64,000 nucleotides of DNA from Chryseobacterium sp. LJ668 (GTDB lineage Bacteria; Bacteroidota; Bacteroidia; Flavobacteriales; Weeksellaceae), in NCBI RefSeq assembly GCF_019613955.1, contig NZ_CP080443.1, forward strand, positions 1,984,001 through 2,048,000, in the 5' to 3' direction. The notes below the pieces were generated by a model. The model saw nothing but the letters and a program-made list of their open reading frames with translations. It did not search any database and was not told the DNA's origin. Every line of letters begins with the position of its first letter. The first letter of the stretch is position 1. The position numbers and the translations under genes were made by a program. Of the stretch, positions 44,201-52,634 are shown piece by piece.

Positions 44201-44500
44201 GCCTTGGTTATTACCAAAAGTGATCCCTCTAATAATGGAGCCTTTAGAATTTAATTCACCTAAAAACCTTTTTTTGTCGTTTTTGGCAAGCACGGCTTCA
44301 TCTACGATAATTCTATTGCTGGTCTTCACAAAATCCATTGTGTCTTTTGCGAAAATGTCCTGTTCAAGCCTTACTGCAAGTATGCTGTCTTTTTTTAAGC
44401 TGTCTTTAGGAATGTTAGGATTTTTCCACGAGAAAATTTGAGCATTATACAAGGATAAGCTCAAGAAAAAAACTAAGAATATCAGTATAGAATTCCGCAA
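41267..44500 (-). CDS. Large SprA-like outer-membrane beta-barrel protein
   Basis: 1077 residues: signal peptide (MRNSILIFLVFFLSLSLYNAQ), then a domain with GSIIRGITFGNNQGQSV and QISGRLSKDVTVLASISD, phrases I recall from SprA, the type IX secretion pore, though SprA is about twice as long. The rest is alternating strand sequence ending in SMQVKASF (terminal Phe). A perfect EF-hand-type calcium loop DYNGDGVQQLDE lies in the second half. No ATG is in frame after the upstream stop, so TTG (44500) is the start. A conserved flavobacterial barrel protein; function not established. Confidence 0.72.
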   Translation of the reverse strand: MRNSILIFLVFFLSLSLYNAQIFSWKNPNIPKDSLKKDSILAVRLEQDIFAKDTMDFVKTSNRIIVDEAVLAKNDKKRFLGELNSKGSIIRGITFGNNQGQSVQSSMDLQISGRLSKDVTVLASISDHNLPIQADGYTQTLEEFDKIYMQLNIKDKSILRAGHLDLVDDKNYFAKYQRRSMGLQFQTQFGTENKTFVDVSMGVARSEFHRIRFQGVEGNQGPYRLTGKNGEQFITLISGSEQVFIDGILMKRGENQDYIINYNTGEVTFTSFRPIFQQNFITISFNYTNRNYSRYLFTGKLEHQREKFRIGLNWFMENDNKNAPLALNLSKEDEQILADAGNDLNLMYAPSGVVSEYDVNKILYSLIQDPNGNYYQFSTDVTQTLYTVSFTYFGVNLGDYKLVQTTNNGRVFEYAGPNSGDYRAVRKLPSPQKSQVYTVNSEYLLKDGKIGADISLSNYDLNLFSSKDSDQNLGYAARIFGNKTFTKNSWKGTPSFEYQYIDKQFHILDRINDVEFSRDFNLAQEFSGRTQNRFIFNFLNKWNNKSVLNYRLNYLDEQDSYKGIKNDLDFGWIKGKFFTKGNLSYLDTNATLQDTKFIRGGVATEYTGTKGSWALGGSMEHNEKKFNETQLMDVTSFSWKELFVQKKIGDSTRTKLLAKMYVRDNDSVRDNRLQNMNRILGFMAESQLIKTEKTTLNALIHYRKFFYKNEDADMNQNKDFVVGNLLYNQQLFKNGMRLQAFYELGNGQEAQREFQYIKVTDGQGVYKWTDYNGDGVQQLDEFEIAEYSDLAQYIRIYTNSVRYIPSNKNKLQLALFVNPAIVFNSENKFLKRWNFNVSLNSQNSYFKREKVLVLNPFEKSDDQILKNQNILASVQFNPTEKSGWNGNYRFISNDNLINANFSNEERNQTSHFVNLGYWFNKEFRVDWENSVHDLQNSSQLFATRDYRLNNFETKPKATYKFTDAIQAEFSSAYREKKRVDGEELLKAFDITGTLQWERRKTSIRGNFSFINNNFTGNNFSIVGNQMLDGLKPGKNQVWSVFVQQAINSFLQLNLNYEGRNSGDRTIHIGSMQVKASF

Positions 44501-44584
44501 GTTTTTGAAAATAAGTGGTAAAAATAGCTAAAAAATGCGAACAGTAGGCACTTTAGTGTTATTAACAAAAAATTAACCTTAATA

Positions 44585-44616
44585 TTGTTTCAAATGTAAA
44601 ATTTGGCTTAATTTTG
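44585..44616 (+). promoter_or_regulatory. Promoter of first type IX cargo gene
   Basis: TTG (44585-44587), 21 nt, TAATTTTG (44609-44616), then ATG after 32 nt; a good Bacteroidetes-type match. Confidence 0.6.
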
Positions 44617-44648
44617 CGGTATAAATTATTAATAATAAAATTTAAGTT

Positions 44649-45638
44649 ATGAAAAAAATCTTTACAATCGTAAGTGTTTTTGTGATAAGTGCAATTTCGC
44701 AGGCTCAAAGTACTTTACCATATTATGACGGTTTTGCTTACAGCGGAACAGCTTTACAAACTCAAACAGGATGGACAGCCGCTAATACAGGTGATGATAT
44801 AGCAATTGTTTCTGGTAATCTGTCATCAACTTCCCTTCCTGCTCCAACTGGAAATAAGATCAGTTTTGCAGGTGCAGGTATTGATGCAGGTCTTACACTT
44901 AATGCTATTAGCACCGGTACAGTATATTATTCTTTCCTAATAAATCCAATTTCAATGGCAGGAGTTACAGATGCAAATGGCGGGTATTTAGCATATTTCA
45001 ACCAAAATACTACTAATTTTGGAGGGTCATTGTGGACCAAGCGAGTAGATGATAATACTTTACAGTTTGGATTAGAAGTACGAACTGGCACCGCAGCAAA
45101 TACTACATGGACTGGCAACTATGCTGTAAATCAAACTTATCTAATTGTGGTTGCATACACATTTAATGCTACAGGAACTAGTGATGATACTGTTAAATTA
45201 TGGGTTAATCCAGTTACTGGGGGAAGTATTGAACCTACACCAACTATTACTGATACTCATACAGGTACAGATCTAGTGAATATTGCAGGCTTTATGTTTA
45301 GACAAGATAGTGCTACAGAGACTCCAAGTGTAGAAATTGATGAATTAAGAATAGGAACAACTTGGGCTCAAGTGACGCCTTCAGGTACTTTAGCTGTTTC
45401 AGATCTTAACAAATCAAAATCAAACTTTGTAAAAAATACTTTCGTTAAAAACGAAGAAATCACTTTCGGTTCGGATGTAAAAGATATTAAAATCTATACT
45501 CTTACAGGTCAGGTTGTAAAAACAGCTTCTGTAAAATCTAATGAAACATTAAATGTTGCTGATTTACAAAAAGGAAATTATATCGTTACAGGAACTATAA
45601 ATAATCTACCTGTTTCTCAAAAGATTTTAAAGGATTAA
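44649..45638 (+). CDS. T9SS cargo protein with C-terminal sorting domain (lectin-like body)
   Basis: 329 residues: signal peptide (MKKIFTIVSVFVISAISQAQ), a body rich in Asn/Thr with LTLNAISTGTVYYSFLINP and EIDELRIGTTW, reminiscent of concanavalin-like LamG domains, and a C-terminal type A sorting domain ending VSQKILKD. The last about 80 residues are almost identical to those of the next gene. Family knowledge: such domains direct proteins through the type IX system to the cell surface or outside. The body's ligand is unknown. Confidence 0.85.
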   Translation: MKKIFTIVSVFVISAISQAQSTLPYYDGFAYSGTALQTQTGWTAANTGDDIAIVSGNLSSTSLPAPTGNKISFAGAGIDAGLTLNAISTGTVYYSFLINPISMAGVTDANGGYLAYFNQNTTNFGGSLWTKRVDDNTLQFGLEVRTGTAANTTWTGNYAVNQTYLIVVAYTFNATGTSDDTVKLWVNPVTGGSIEPTPTITDTHTGTDLVNIAGFMFRQDSATETPSVEIDELRIGTTWAQVTPSGTLAVSDLNKSKSNFVKNTFVKNEEITFGSDVKDIKIYTLTGQVVKTASVKSNETLNVADLQKGNYIVTGTINNLPVSQKILKD

Positions 45639-45660
45639 TTACTCTATAAATATCTTATCA

Positions 45661-45694
45661 AAAACCATTTCTTTCTGAAATGGTTTTTTTGTTT
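45661..45694 (+). terminator. Terminator between the two cargo genes
   Basis: AAAACCATTTC / GAAATGGTTTT hairpin with a T run. Confidence 0.85.
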
Positions 45695-45801
45695 TTCATA
45701 GATAAATACTATTAATAATAATTTATCTATAATTATATATGTTTATATATTTTGGTATAAATTTTGTTAATTTTTTATCGAATCAACCAAATATTACCAT
45801 T

Positions 45802-46659
45802 ATGAAAAAAGTATTTACTTTTATCGGACTCGTTTCGATAGCAGCATTTTCTGATGCTCAGATTGTGATTAATGAAATTTATACAGGCGGCGGAATTCTA
45901 GGAGCTACCTTAACAAATGATTTCATCGAATTGAAAAATATTGGGAACACAACAGCTTCGCTTAATGGAGCAACAATTCAATATGGCTCGGCAACCGGTC
46001 CGTTTACCCAATACCATACTTTACCCAGTATCACCTTGCCACCGGGACAGACCTATCTTATTCAGGAAGGTTCTGATGGCGGCGGAATTATCAATCTTCT
46101 TAATCCTAATTTAATTGTCAATGTAGTACTTAATTTAGATGGAAGTGGCCCTGTCGCAGGTGTAGGCTTAGCAATCGGACTTACCTCGGGAAAAGTTGCT
46201 CTGGCAAGTAACACAACACCGGTGACTGGCCCTACTGCATCCAATGTTTTAGATTTTGTAGGTTACGGTTCGGCTAATCAATATGAAGGCTCAAGTGCGG
46301 CTCCGTCACCAACTATTCTGAATTCAATATCAAGAATCACCGGTGATACCAATAATAATGGTATAGACTTTACGGCCTCTCTTGCATCACCACAGTCCGG
46401 AACTTTAGCGGTGAACGATGTATACAACACTTCTGTAAGATCCAATTTTATAAAGAATACATTGGTGAAAAACAATGAGATCGTCTTTGGATCTGATGTG
46501 AAAGACCTGAAAGTATATACCCTTTCTGGTCAGCTGGTAAAAACAACTTCTGTAAAAGCTAACGAAACGCTGAATGTTGCAGAATTACAAAAAGGAAATT
46601 ATATAGTGACAGGAACCGTAAATAACCAACCCGTTTCTCAGAAAATTTTAAAAGATTAG
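45802..46659 (+). CDS. T9SS cargo protein with lamin-tail domain
   Basis: 285 residues: signal peptide (MKKVFTFIGLVSIAAFSDAQ), a lamin-tail-type domain (IVINEIYTGGG, NDFIELKNIGNTTASLNG), then a type A sorting domain ending VSQKILKD, nearly matching the preceding gene. Start ATG 45802 chosen for the signal peptide; the frame is open from 45739. Extracellular or surface location inferred; lamin-tail domains in bacteria are often adhesin or nuclease accessories. Confidence 0.85.
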   Translation: MKKVFTFIGLVSIAAFSDAQIVINEIYTGGGILGATLTNDFIELKNIGNTTASLNGATIQYGSATGPFTQYHTLPSITLPPGQTYLIQEGSDGGGIINLLNPNLIVNVVLNLDGSGPVAGVGLAIGLTSGKVALASNTTPVTGPTASNVLDFVGYGSANQYEGSSAAPSPTILNSISRITGDTNNNGIDFTASLASPQSGTLAVNDVYNTSVRSNFIKNTLVKNNEIVFGSDVKDLKVYTLSGQLVKTTSVKANETLNVAELQKGNYIVTGTVNNQPVSQKILKD

Positions 46660-46680
46660 ATTCAATTTAAATGAATAGAG

Positions 46681-46706
46681 AGCTGTCAATCGACAGCTTT
46701 TTTTTG
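46681..46706 (+). terminator. Terminator of the lamin-tail cargo gene
   Basis: AGCTGTC-AATC-GACAGCT stem plus nine T. Confidence 0.85.
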
Positions 46707-46707
46707 T

Positions 46708-49527
46708 TTAATACCAACCTCTTCTCGCAGCATTAATAATAGTGCTCAGATTAAGAATTAAAGTATATCTGATGCGTTTGCCATAATCTTTAAAGCCCGG
46801 TTCAAAGCCCAAAGATGATTGCACAGGAAAATAAATCTCAAGAAAATCGGGGATCAGTCTTACTTTTACGCCGCTGTCCCAGATAAACTGCGTAGGATTG
46901 TTTTTATTTTTATAAATTCCGGCATCAGCATAGATGTGGAAAATTTTCCATACGCTTGTATCTACATTAAATGAGGTAATCCATTTATTCACCGTCCCCG
47001 GAATAAAAGATTTAAAACCGCCATCAGCCAAAACAAATTGCTGTGAGAGAATTCCGCCTGTTGCACTTTGTCCCAGAAGATTATAAGAAAAAGAGTAATC
47101 AGAAACTCTGGAAATTCCGTAATCAAAAGTGTTGTTACGAGTTTCATTTCTGGCAAAATATCCTGCAAATAATCTTAAACTCAATTTCTGCCGTGGTGCA
47201 AATTCCCATCGGTAAAAAGCTTCGGCCGTGATTTTATTAAAATCCTGCATCGCCTGAGTACTGATACTGAAGCTTTTCTCATGAATCATCTGATTGTCGG
47301 CATATCCGTAGCCCAATGACCATAGATTGTATTGATCGTAATCACGGTCTGCTATCATTTTGGCATTCAGATCCCTCTGAAAATAATTATAGGAAAAGCT
47401 GATGCCGCGGCTCACAGTACTTCGTGGGTCTTTTCTAAAATTTATATTAGAATACAGTGAAGCTTTTTGGTATGCTAAATCATAGTCGTAATGAAAATAA
47501 GAACCCGAAACCCCAAAAGTCAGACTTCTGATAACGCTTTCCGCAGGAAGAAAAGAGTAGGCCACCGAACCAGAACCGGTGAGTTTCCCCGTTCCTGTAC
47601 TGAAAGATGGAGTGATAGAATATAAAAACTTTTGATCAAACAAGGACTGATTTTTAAAATTCATACCGATCAGAAATTTATCATAGGTATTGGTGAAACG
47701 TATCCTGGGATTCAGATAAATTTCATTAAATTCCGGATTGGGGATGTCTTTGATCAGTTTAAATTTAATTTTTTTTGAATTTGAAAATAAACCTTTTGTG
47801 TACAAAAAATTGTCACGATAATTTGCCTCCGGGAAAATATAATCATCATTTAATGTGATCTTATAGATGTTTTCCGCAGGAAGATTGACGGTTTTTAATC
47901 TTTCATTTTTTTCGGTTTCTATCCAGTAAGATTTTATTTCGCCATCTTTGGTTTGGGTTTGCAGCTTAGCAGGAATGGCATCATCTGTATTTTTTGCAAT
48001 TCTGATCTGTAGTGAATCATCTTTTGTTTTAAATTTTTTGAGCTTAAAATTAACCCTGTTTTTATGTTTCAAAAACTGCGCTAAATAATCTGTAGATGAG
48101 TCTTTTTCTGAAAGCTGTTTTAGAAATTCTTCAGGATTGATCTGCTGATCTTTGTTTTCTGCAATATATTTTTTAACTAAATCATTAAAGTTCTCTTCAC
48201 CCATTTTATCAGCAGAGAAACTGAAAAGGCTTCCCATTTCAAAGCTACTGATAGCCATATCATTAAAATTACTCAAAGCTGAAAATGGCTCATCAATTTT
48301 TTGGTCAAGATTCTGTGACATGATGTATTGATAAGCCAAACCGTAACGGTCGAGCAACTTCACATCTGAAGCATGAAACCATTTTAAAGGTTTTATTCCA
48401 AACAGGCTGGTTTCAGGTAGATTGCCTAAAAGTTTTGCTTCTCCGTAGAATTTTTTGAGATACTGACTTTCCAAATATGATTTCAGTCCGTTCTTAAACC
48501 AATGATGGTCTTGTTTATCGGCAATAATGCTTTCGTCTAAAATTTTCTTCGCAATAATTCCAAAATAATCAAGATCTACCTTTTCGGCATCAGTAAAAAG
48601 TTTGAATTTAAATTTCCAGAAACTGATGTCGTTATTCCCAAAAAAATCTTCTTTAGCCCTGAACTTATCTGAAATAAATAATCTTTCCGGTACAAAACCT
48701 ATTTTCTCTTTGATAAACCTTAGATGAAGCGGAAGGAAAAATTCTAAATTCTGAATTTCCTGCGGGCTGATAGCATACCCGAATTTGATCTCAGTATGAA
48801 TGTCTTCCGTATTTATTTTGATCGCTGGGAACTCATTTTGCGAAATGATAAATTCTGGATCAGAATCTAAATATCCTTTAAAAGAGTTGATATTAGCTTG
48901 AGGCAGATTTCCTTCTACAAATAAATTACCAGGAACGTCAAAATTAATTTTCCAATGGGTATTGAAATTTACGGATTCTTCGATGTCGTTATAATTTCTT
49001 TTAGAAGTGTTGCTCGGATCGAAGTGATCGGGAACAATAAAGAAATATTTTAAGGCAATGCTGTTTTCCGAAGTTCCGTAGCCTGTAAATTTTTTATCAG
49101 GAATCTGCACCTTATACTGAAGCTGCAATTTAATGCTTTCACCAGCTCGCAACGGCTGATTTAGAACAAAAAATAAATTTTCTTCAGAGGCGTCATTTTT
49201 AGAAACAGTTTGATTATTATCGCTGTCAATTTTTAGAGTTAAAATCTTACCGAGGTCTTCAGGTTTGGCAAAATGAAGAGCATTGTTTCTATCTTCGAGT
49301 TTTCTGTATACCAGAGAAGTTCCGCGTTTGTTGTAAGCAGCTGCCCAGTTGAGGAGTTTTATACTGTCCAAGGGTTTTTCAGAATGATTATGATAGATAA
49401 TCTCCTGACTGACCTCAAGTATCTTCCTGTCCGGAGATAATTTTGCGGATATAGTGATGCTGTCTTTTTGTGCAGAAACCTGTACAATTCCCCAAAACAG
49501 AATAAAACAAATGCTAAACTTTTTCAA
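46708..49527 (-). CDS. Degenerate M1-peptidase-like domain fused to outer-membrane barrel
   Basis: 939 residues: signal peptide (KKFSICFILFWGIVQVSAQ); an M1-aminopeptidase-like N-terminal half in which the place of the second zinc-ligand motif (normally W..EGFA.Y) reads HHWFKNGLKSYLE (341-353) and no HExxH is visible; then from about residue 600 alternating strands ending NAARRGWY. So a pseudo-peptidase joined to a beta-barrel. No in-frame ATG is available; TTG 49527 chosen since it gives MKKF, with TTG 49539 as the alternative. A TATATTTG box precedes it. Function unknown. Confidence 0.72.
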   Translation of the reverse strand: MKKFSICFILFWGIVQVSAQKDSITISAKLSPDRKILEVSQEIIYHNHSEKPLDSIKLLNWAAAYNKRGTSLVYRKLEDRNNALHFAKPEDLGKILTLKIDSDNNQTVSKNDASEENLFFVLNQPLRAGESIKLQLQYKVQIPDKKFTGYGTSENSIALKYFFIVPDHFDPSNTSKRNYNDIEESVNFNTHWKINFDVPGNLFVEGNLPQANINSFKGYLDSDPEFIISQNEFPAIKINTEDIHTEIKFGYAISPQEIQNLEFFLPLHLRFIKEKIGFVPERLFISDKFRAKEDFFGNNDISFWKFKFKLFTDAEKVDLDYFGIIAKKILDESIIADKQDHHWFKNGLKSYLESQYLKKFYGEAKLLGNLPETSLFGIKPLKWFHASDVKLLDRYGLAYQYIMSQNLDQKIDEPFSALSNFNDMAISSFEMGSLFSFSADKMGEENFNDLVKKYIAENKDQQINPEEFLKQLSEKDSSTDYLAQFLKHKNRVNFKLKKFKTKDDSLQIRIAKNTDDAIPAKLQTQTKDGEIKSYWIETEKNERLKTVNLPAENIYKITLNDDYIFPEANYRDNFLYTKGLFSNSKKIKFKLIKDIPNPEFNEIYLNPRIRFTNTYDKFLIGMNFKNQSLFDQKFLYSITPSFSTGTGKLTGSGSVAYSFLPAESVIRSLTFGVSGSYFHYDYDLAYQKASLYSNINFRKDPRSTVSRGISFSYNYFQRDLNAKMIADRDYDQYNLWSLGYGYADNQMIHEKSFSISTQAMQDFNKITAEAFYRWEFAPRQKLSLRLFAGYFARNETRNNTFDYGISRVSDYSFSYNLLGQSATGGILSQQFVLADGGFKSFIPGTVNKWITSFNVDTSVWKIFHIYADAGIYKNKNNPTQFIWDSGVKVRLIPDFLEIYFPVQSSLGFEPGFKDYGKRIRYTLILNLSTIINAARRGWY

Positions 49528-49585
49528 TATCGATGACAAGTACCAAATATAACGTAATTTTGATTATAATTTTGAAGAATTTATG

Positions 49586-50959
49586 TTATACCATCTTCTT
49601 GTCTAGAGAATCTAAATAGGCTTTCCAACCTTCATTTTTGTAAGTTGCAGCAGCTTCTCCGGGTTGCTCAGACTGATAAATTCCTCTTCCAACAATGACA
49701 AAATCGGTATGCAGAGTTTTGAAAACGTGTTCCGGTGTATTGTATTGTTGTCCTTTGCCGTCCCCGGAATCTGCTAAATTAACACCAGGTGTAAATAATA
49801 AAATCTCTTCCGGAATTGCATTTTGAGAAACTCCACCAATCACATTGGGATGAGACAGGGCAATTTTTAAAGCTTCTTCTCTGTAACTGTTTGTCGTTAG
49901 AGTTCCTTTTGAAGACATTCCGATGATCGCAACAACACCTACATTTTTGAAACAGTCTAAAGATTCAAATCCTCCGATCACCTGAGAAGTTACAAAATCT
50001 GCCCAATCTGTAATTCTGAAAACCCCGCTTGTAAACTGAAGTCCCTGCGTATTTCCAATGTCGGCAAATTTTCTGTCTTCCATCAATAAAAACTGATGTT
50101 TTGTTGCCAGTTCCTTAAGTGGAACGATGGTATTCTGATAATCAAAATCAGAAATAATATCTATGTGGGTTTTTAAAGCGATAATATGCGGACCTACTTT
50201 TTCCGCCAGTTCTAATAATTCCTGTGTTGTGGTAACGTCGGCAGATGCAATAAGATTAGATTCTTTTGCCAGAGCAATTTCTAATAATTTTTTTGAAACA
50301 GAATGTTGAGCAGTTTCAAATTTTTCTTGATAGGAAAGTCTAGTTTTTTCTTCAAACTGGATGTGATTTCCGGCAAGAAAATCCTGAATTCTCTTCACTT
50401 CATCGTCAGAAAGCTCACCTTCTTCCTGAAGAATGGTGCAAACTTCTGAAATATTAAAAAGTGTATGTACTCTGTATCCTTTACTTTCTAAAAGCTGTTT
50501 ACCCCCTTGTTCTCTGTCTAAAACGACAACAATATCGGCAACTTTCAGATCTTCCTGCTCAATTTCAGCAATTGTTTCTACTAAAGATTTCCCGGAAGTG
50601 ATCACATCTTCTACCAGAAGACAGTTTTGCCCCTTCTGGTAAATTCCTTCGATCATTTTTTTGGTTCCGTATTCTTTGGCTTCTTTTCTTTTAATAATTA
50701 ATGGAATATAACTTTCAAGAGACATTGCAGTAGCCATCGGAAGAGCAGCGTAAGGAACTCCACAGATCAGGTCAAAATTATCCAACGGAAGCATTTCCAA
50801 TAAGTAATTTGCTAAATTTTTCAAAATTTTAGGATCTGAAGCTAAGGGCCTTAAGTCTACATAAAACGGACTTTCGATCCCACTTTTTAGTGTAAATCTT
50901 CCGAATTTGATGATGCCGAGTTTGTAGCACTCCAAAAAGAATTCTTTTTTACTTTCCAT
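49586..50959 (-). CDS. pyrEF: Fused orotate phosphoribosyltransferase / OMP decarboxylase (UMP synthase)
   Basis: 457 residues. The N-terminal part is OPRT with the PRPP motif VEDVITSGKS (116-125). The C-terminal part is OMP decarboxylase of the DRKFADIGNT (295-304) type with Lys263 (LKTH). Two activities in one chain give the last two steps of UMP synthesis, the domain order used by eukaryotic UMPS. Bacteria usually have separate pyrE and pyrF. No other pyr genes nearby. Confidence 0.93.
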   Translation of the reverse strand: MESKKEFFLECYKLGIIKFGRFTLKSGIESPFYVDLRPLASDPKILKNLANYLLEMLPLDNFDLICGVPYAALPMATAMSLESYIPLIIKRKEAKEYGTKKMIEGIYQKGQNCLLVEDVITSGKSLVETIAEIEQEDLKVADIVVVLDREQGGKQLLESKGYRVHTLFNISEVCTILQEEGELSDDEVKRIQDFLAGNHIQFEEKTRLSYQEKFETAQHSVSKKLLEIALAKESNLIASADVTTTQELLELAEKVGPHIIALKTHIDIISDFDYQNTIVPLKELATKHQFLLMEDRKFADIGNTQGLQFTSGVFRITDWADFVTSQVIGGFESLDCFKNVGVVAIIGMSSKGTLTTNSYREEALKIALSHPNVIGGVSQNAIPEEILLFTPGVNLADSGDGKGQQYNTPEHVFKTLHTDFVIVGRGIYQSEQPGEAAATYKNEGWKAYLDSLDKKMV

Positions 50960-51051
50960 TATTTTTTATTAGATAATTGCAAATTTAAGGATTTGAAAGG
51001 GAACTGGGAAATGTGTATGAATATAGATGATTTATTTTCTGATTCATACGA

Positions 51052-51082
51052 ATAAAAAAAACCATCCTTTCATGAATGGTTT
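51052..51082 (-). terminator. YkvA gene terminator
   Basis: AAACCAT / ATGGTTT hairpin followed by eight T on the minus strand. Confidence 0.75.
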
Positions 51083-51087
51083 CAATT

Positions 51088-51435
51088 TTATTTCACAATT
51101 TCGGCATCAATTATCTTGGTGTCGTTTGTGCTGTATTTACGTTCGGCTTCCCAAAGTAAAAATTTGTCAACTTCCTTAATCAGTTTAGGAATAGCTAATG
51201 ATAAAACTGCCAAGTCATCTAACACTCCGATTACAGGAACTGCAATCTCAGGCAGGAAATCTATTGGAGAAATCACATACAAAAGGCCAATTAATGGTAA
51301 GATAATGTCTACCGACCTCATAGGATATGCTCCTTTTCTCCACATTTTCACCATTCTGAAGATGTCTGGAATTTTTTTTACAAAGCCTTTGTGGCTGATA
51401 GCCTCTTTGGCTAAATTGAGTTTTGAATATTTCAT
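51088..51435 (-). CDS. YkvA family protein (DUF1232)
   Basis: 115 residues with the DUF1232 core LPLIGLLYVISPIDFLPEIAVPVIGVLDDLAVL, two membrane-like helices and charged ends. Family knowledge: small membrane proteins of unknown role. Single gene, separate terminator. Confidence 0.88.
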   Translation of the reverse strand: MKYSKLNLAKEAISHKGFVKKIPDIFRMVKMWRKGAYPMRSVDIILPLIGLLYVISPIDFLPEIAVPVIGVLDDLAVLSLAIPKLIKEVDKFLLWEAERKYSTNDTKIIDAEIVK

Positions 51436-51517
51436 TTTGTGTTTATTTTAAAAAATAATTTTAACCCTTTCAATTTCGCAAATACTATACCAACTAATTA
51501 TAAAATTAAGTTAAAAG

Positions 51518-52057
51518 TTATTTAATGATATTATCAATAAATTGATGTTTAGCTTCTGAATCCCAGTCTGTAGCCGCATCTTCTTTAATGAGAATTCTAC
51601 CGTTTTCATTGAGTAGGAACGTTGTGGGGAAAGCTTTAGGAAGTATTTTTTCAGAAATAGGGCTTTGTGCAATGTATACGGGAACTGTATACTTATTTTC
51701 TTTCAGAAATTTTCTTACCGCCGGTTCTTCATCTTTCATGGCAATCAATACAAAATCAATGCTTTCTTTTCTTTTATCATAAAGTCTTTGGATGGAAGGC
51801 CATTCTTTTCTGCAAGGCGGGCACCAAGTACCCCAAAAATTTAAAAAAACAGGTTTATTCCTGAAGTTTTTCATATTGGTACTCGGAACATTTATTCCCT
51901 GAAGATCAATATCGTAATCATCTGCTTCAATATGCACGGCATTTTCTATGGTGGCAATCGGGAAAAACATGTCTTTCAGAGAATTTCTAATGCCTGGAAC
52001 AAGAAACACAGCTCCTAAAACGACAAAAATAATGATGTAAGTGATTAATTTTTTCAT
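51518..52057 (-). CDS. TlpA-family periplasmic thiol oxidoreductase
   Basis: 179 residues: an N-terminal helix anchor (ITYIIIFVVLGAVFLVPG), then a thioredoxin fold with WGTWCPPC (active-site CPPC) and FPTTFLLNENG (cis-Pro). Likely a membrane-anchored reductase in cytochrome c maturation or envelope redox control. The ATG overlaps the stop of the preceding thioredoxin-family gene by 4 nt, so both are coupled. Confidence 0.92.
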   Translation of the reverse strand: MKKLITYIIIFVVLGAVFLVPGIRNSLKDMFFPIATIENAVHIEADDYDIDLQGINVPSTNMKNFRNKPVFLNFWGTWCPPCRKEWPSIQRLYDKRKESIDFVLIAMKDEEPAVRKFLKENKYTVPVYIAQSPISEKILPKAFPTTFLLNENGRILIKEDAATDWDSEAKHQFIDNIIK

Positions 52058-52617
52058 AATAATTCTAGAATTTCCTGAATCGAATCTTTTCCTCTGTTTC
52101 TGGAATAGTAGATTTGAAGATCATTGTAAAATAATTCTTTCGTATATTCTTCAGGATTTGCTTTGTATTTTAACAACAACTCGTGTCCGAATTTTGGTCG
52201 CGGTCCCCAAGTATTTTTCACGTTAAAGTCTTTATCTAGTATAATAACTTTCGGGATAGACTGCGTTCCATTGGTCAAAAATTGATCAATTAAGCTGGTG
52301 TCGCTGTCCCTCAGGAAAATTTTCACTTCATTCTGACCTTCAAAAAATTTCACTAAAGCAGGAACCGTAGCGCTTGCATCTCCACACCATGCTTCAGAAA
52401 TAATTAAAATCTTTCCGTCAAAATTTTTAGACCTCAATTCGTTCAGTTGCTCTTCATCGATGACAAACTTTTTCAGCGTTCTGTCCATTCTCTGGATGCC
52501 GAGTTCATAATATTGCTTATACTCAGTATCTTTATGGTTTTCAGGATTAATGAGTCTCTGATTGGCAATTTGAAGGTACTCTTCGAAGCTGATTGCTTGG
52601 TTCCAGTAATTTTGCAT
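52054..52617 (-). CDS. Thioredoxin-family protein (WCGDA type)
   Basis: 187 residues, no signal peptide, with a thioredoxin-like domain: IISEAWCGDASATVPAL, SIPKVIILDKDF. The second redox Cys is Asp (CGDA), so it is not a normal CxxC oxidoreductase. The family is often called thioredoxin family; catalysis by a single Cys is unproven. Lies 17 bp after aroC and overlaps the tlpA-like gene: operon aroC, thioredoxin-like, tlpA-like. Confidence 0.88.
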   Translation of the reverse strand: MQNYWNQAISFEEYLQIANQRLINPENHKDTEYKQYYELGIQRMDRTLKKFVIDEEQLNELRSKNFDGKILIISEAWCGDASATVPALVKFFEGQNEVKIFLRDSDTSLIDQFLTNGTQSIPKVIILDKDFNVKNTWGPRPKFGHELLLKYKANPEEYTKELFYNDLQIYYSRNRGKDSIQEILELL

Positions 52618-52634
52618 TACTTAAATATTTATGT

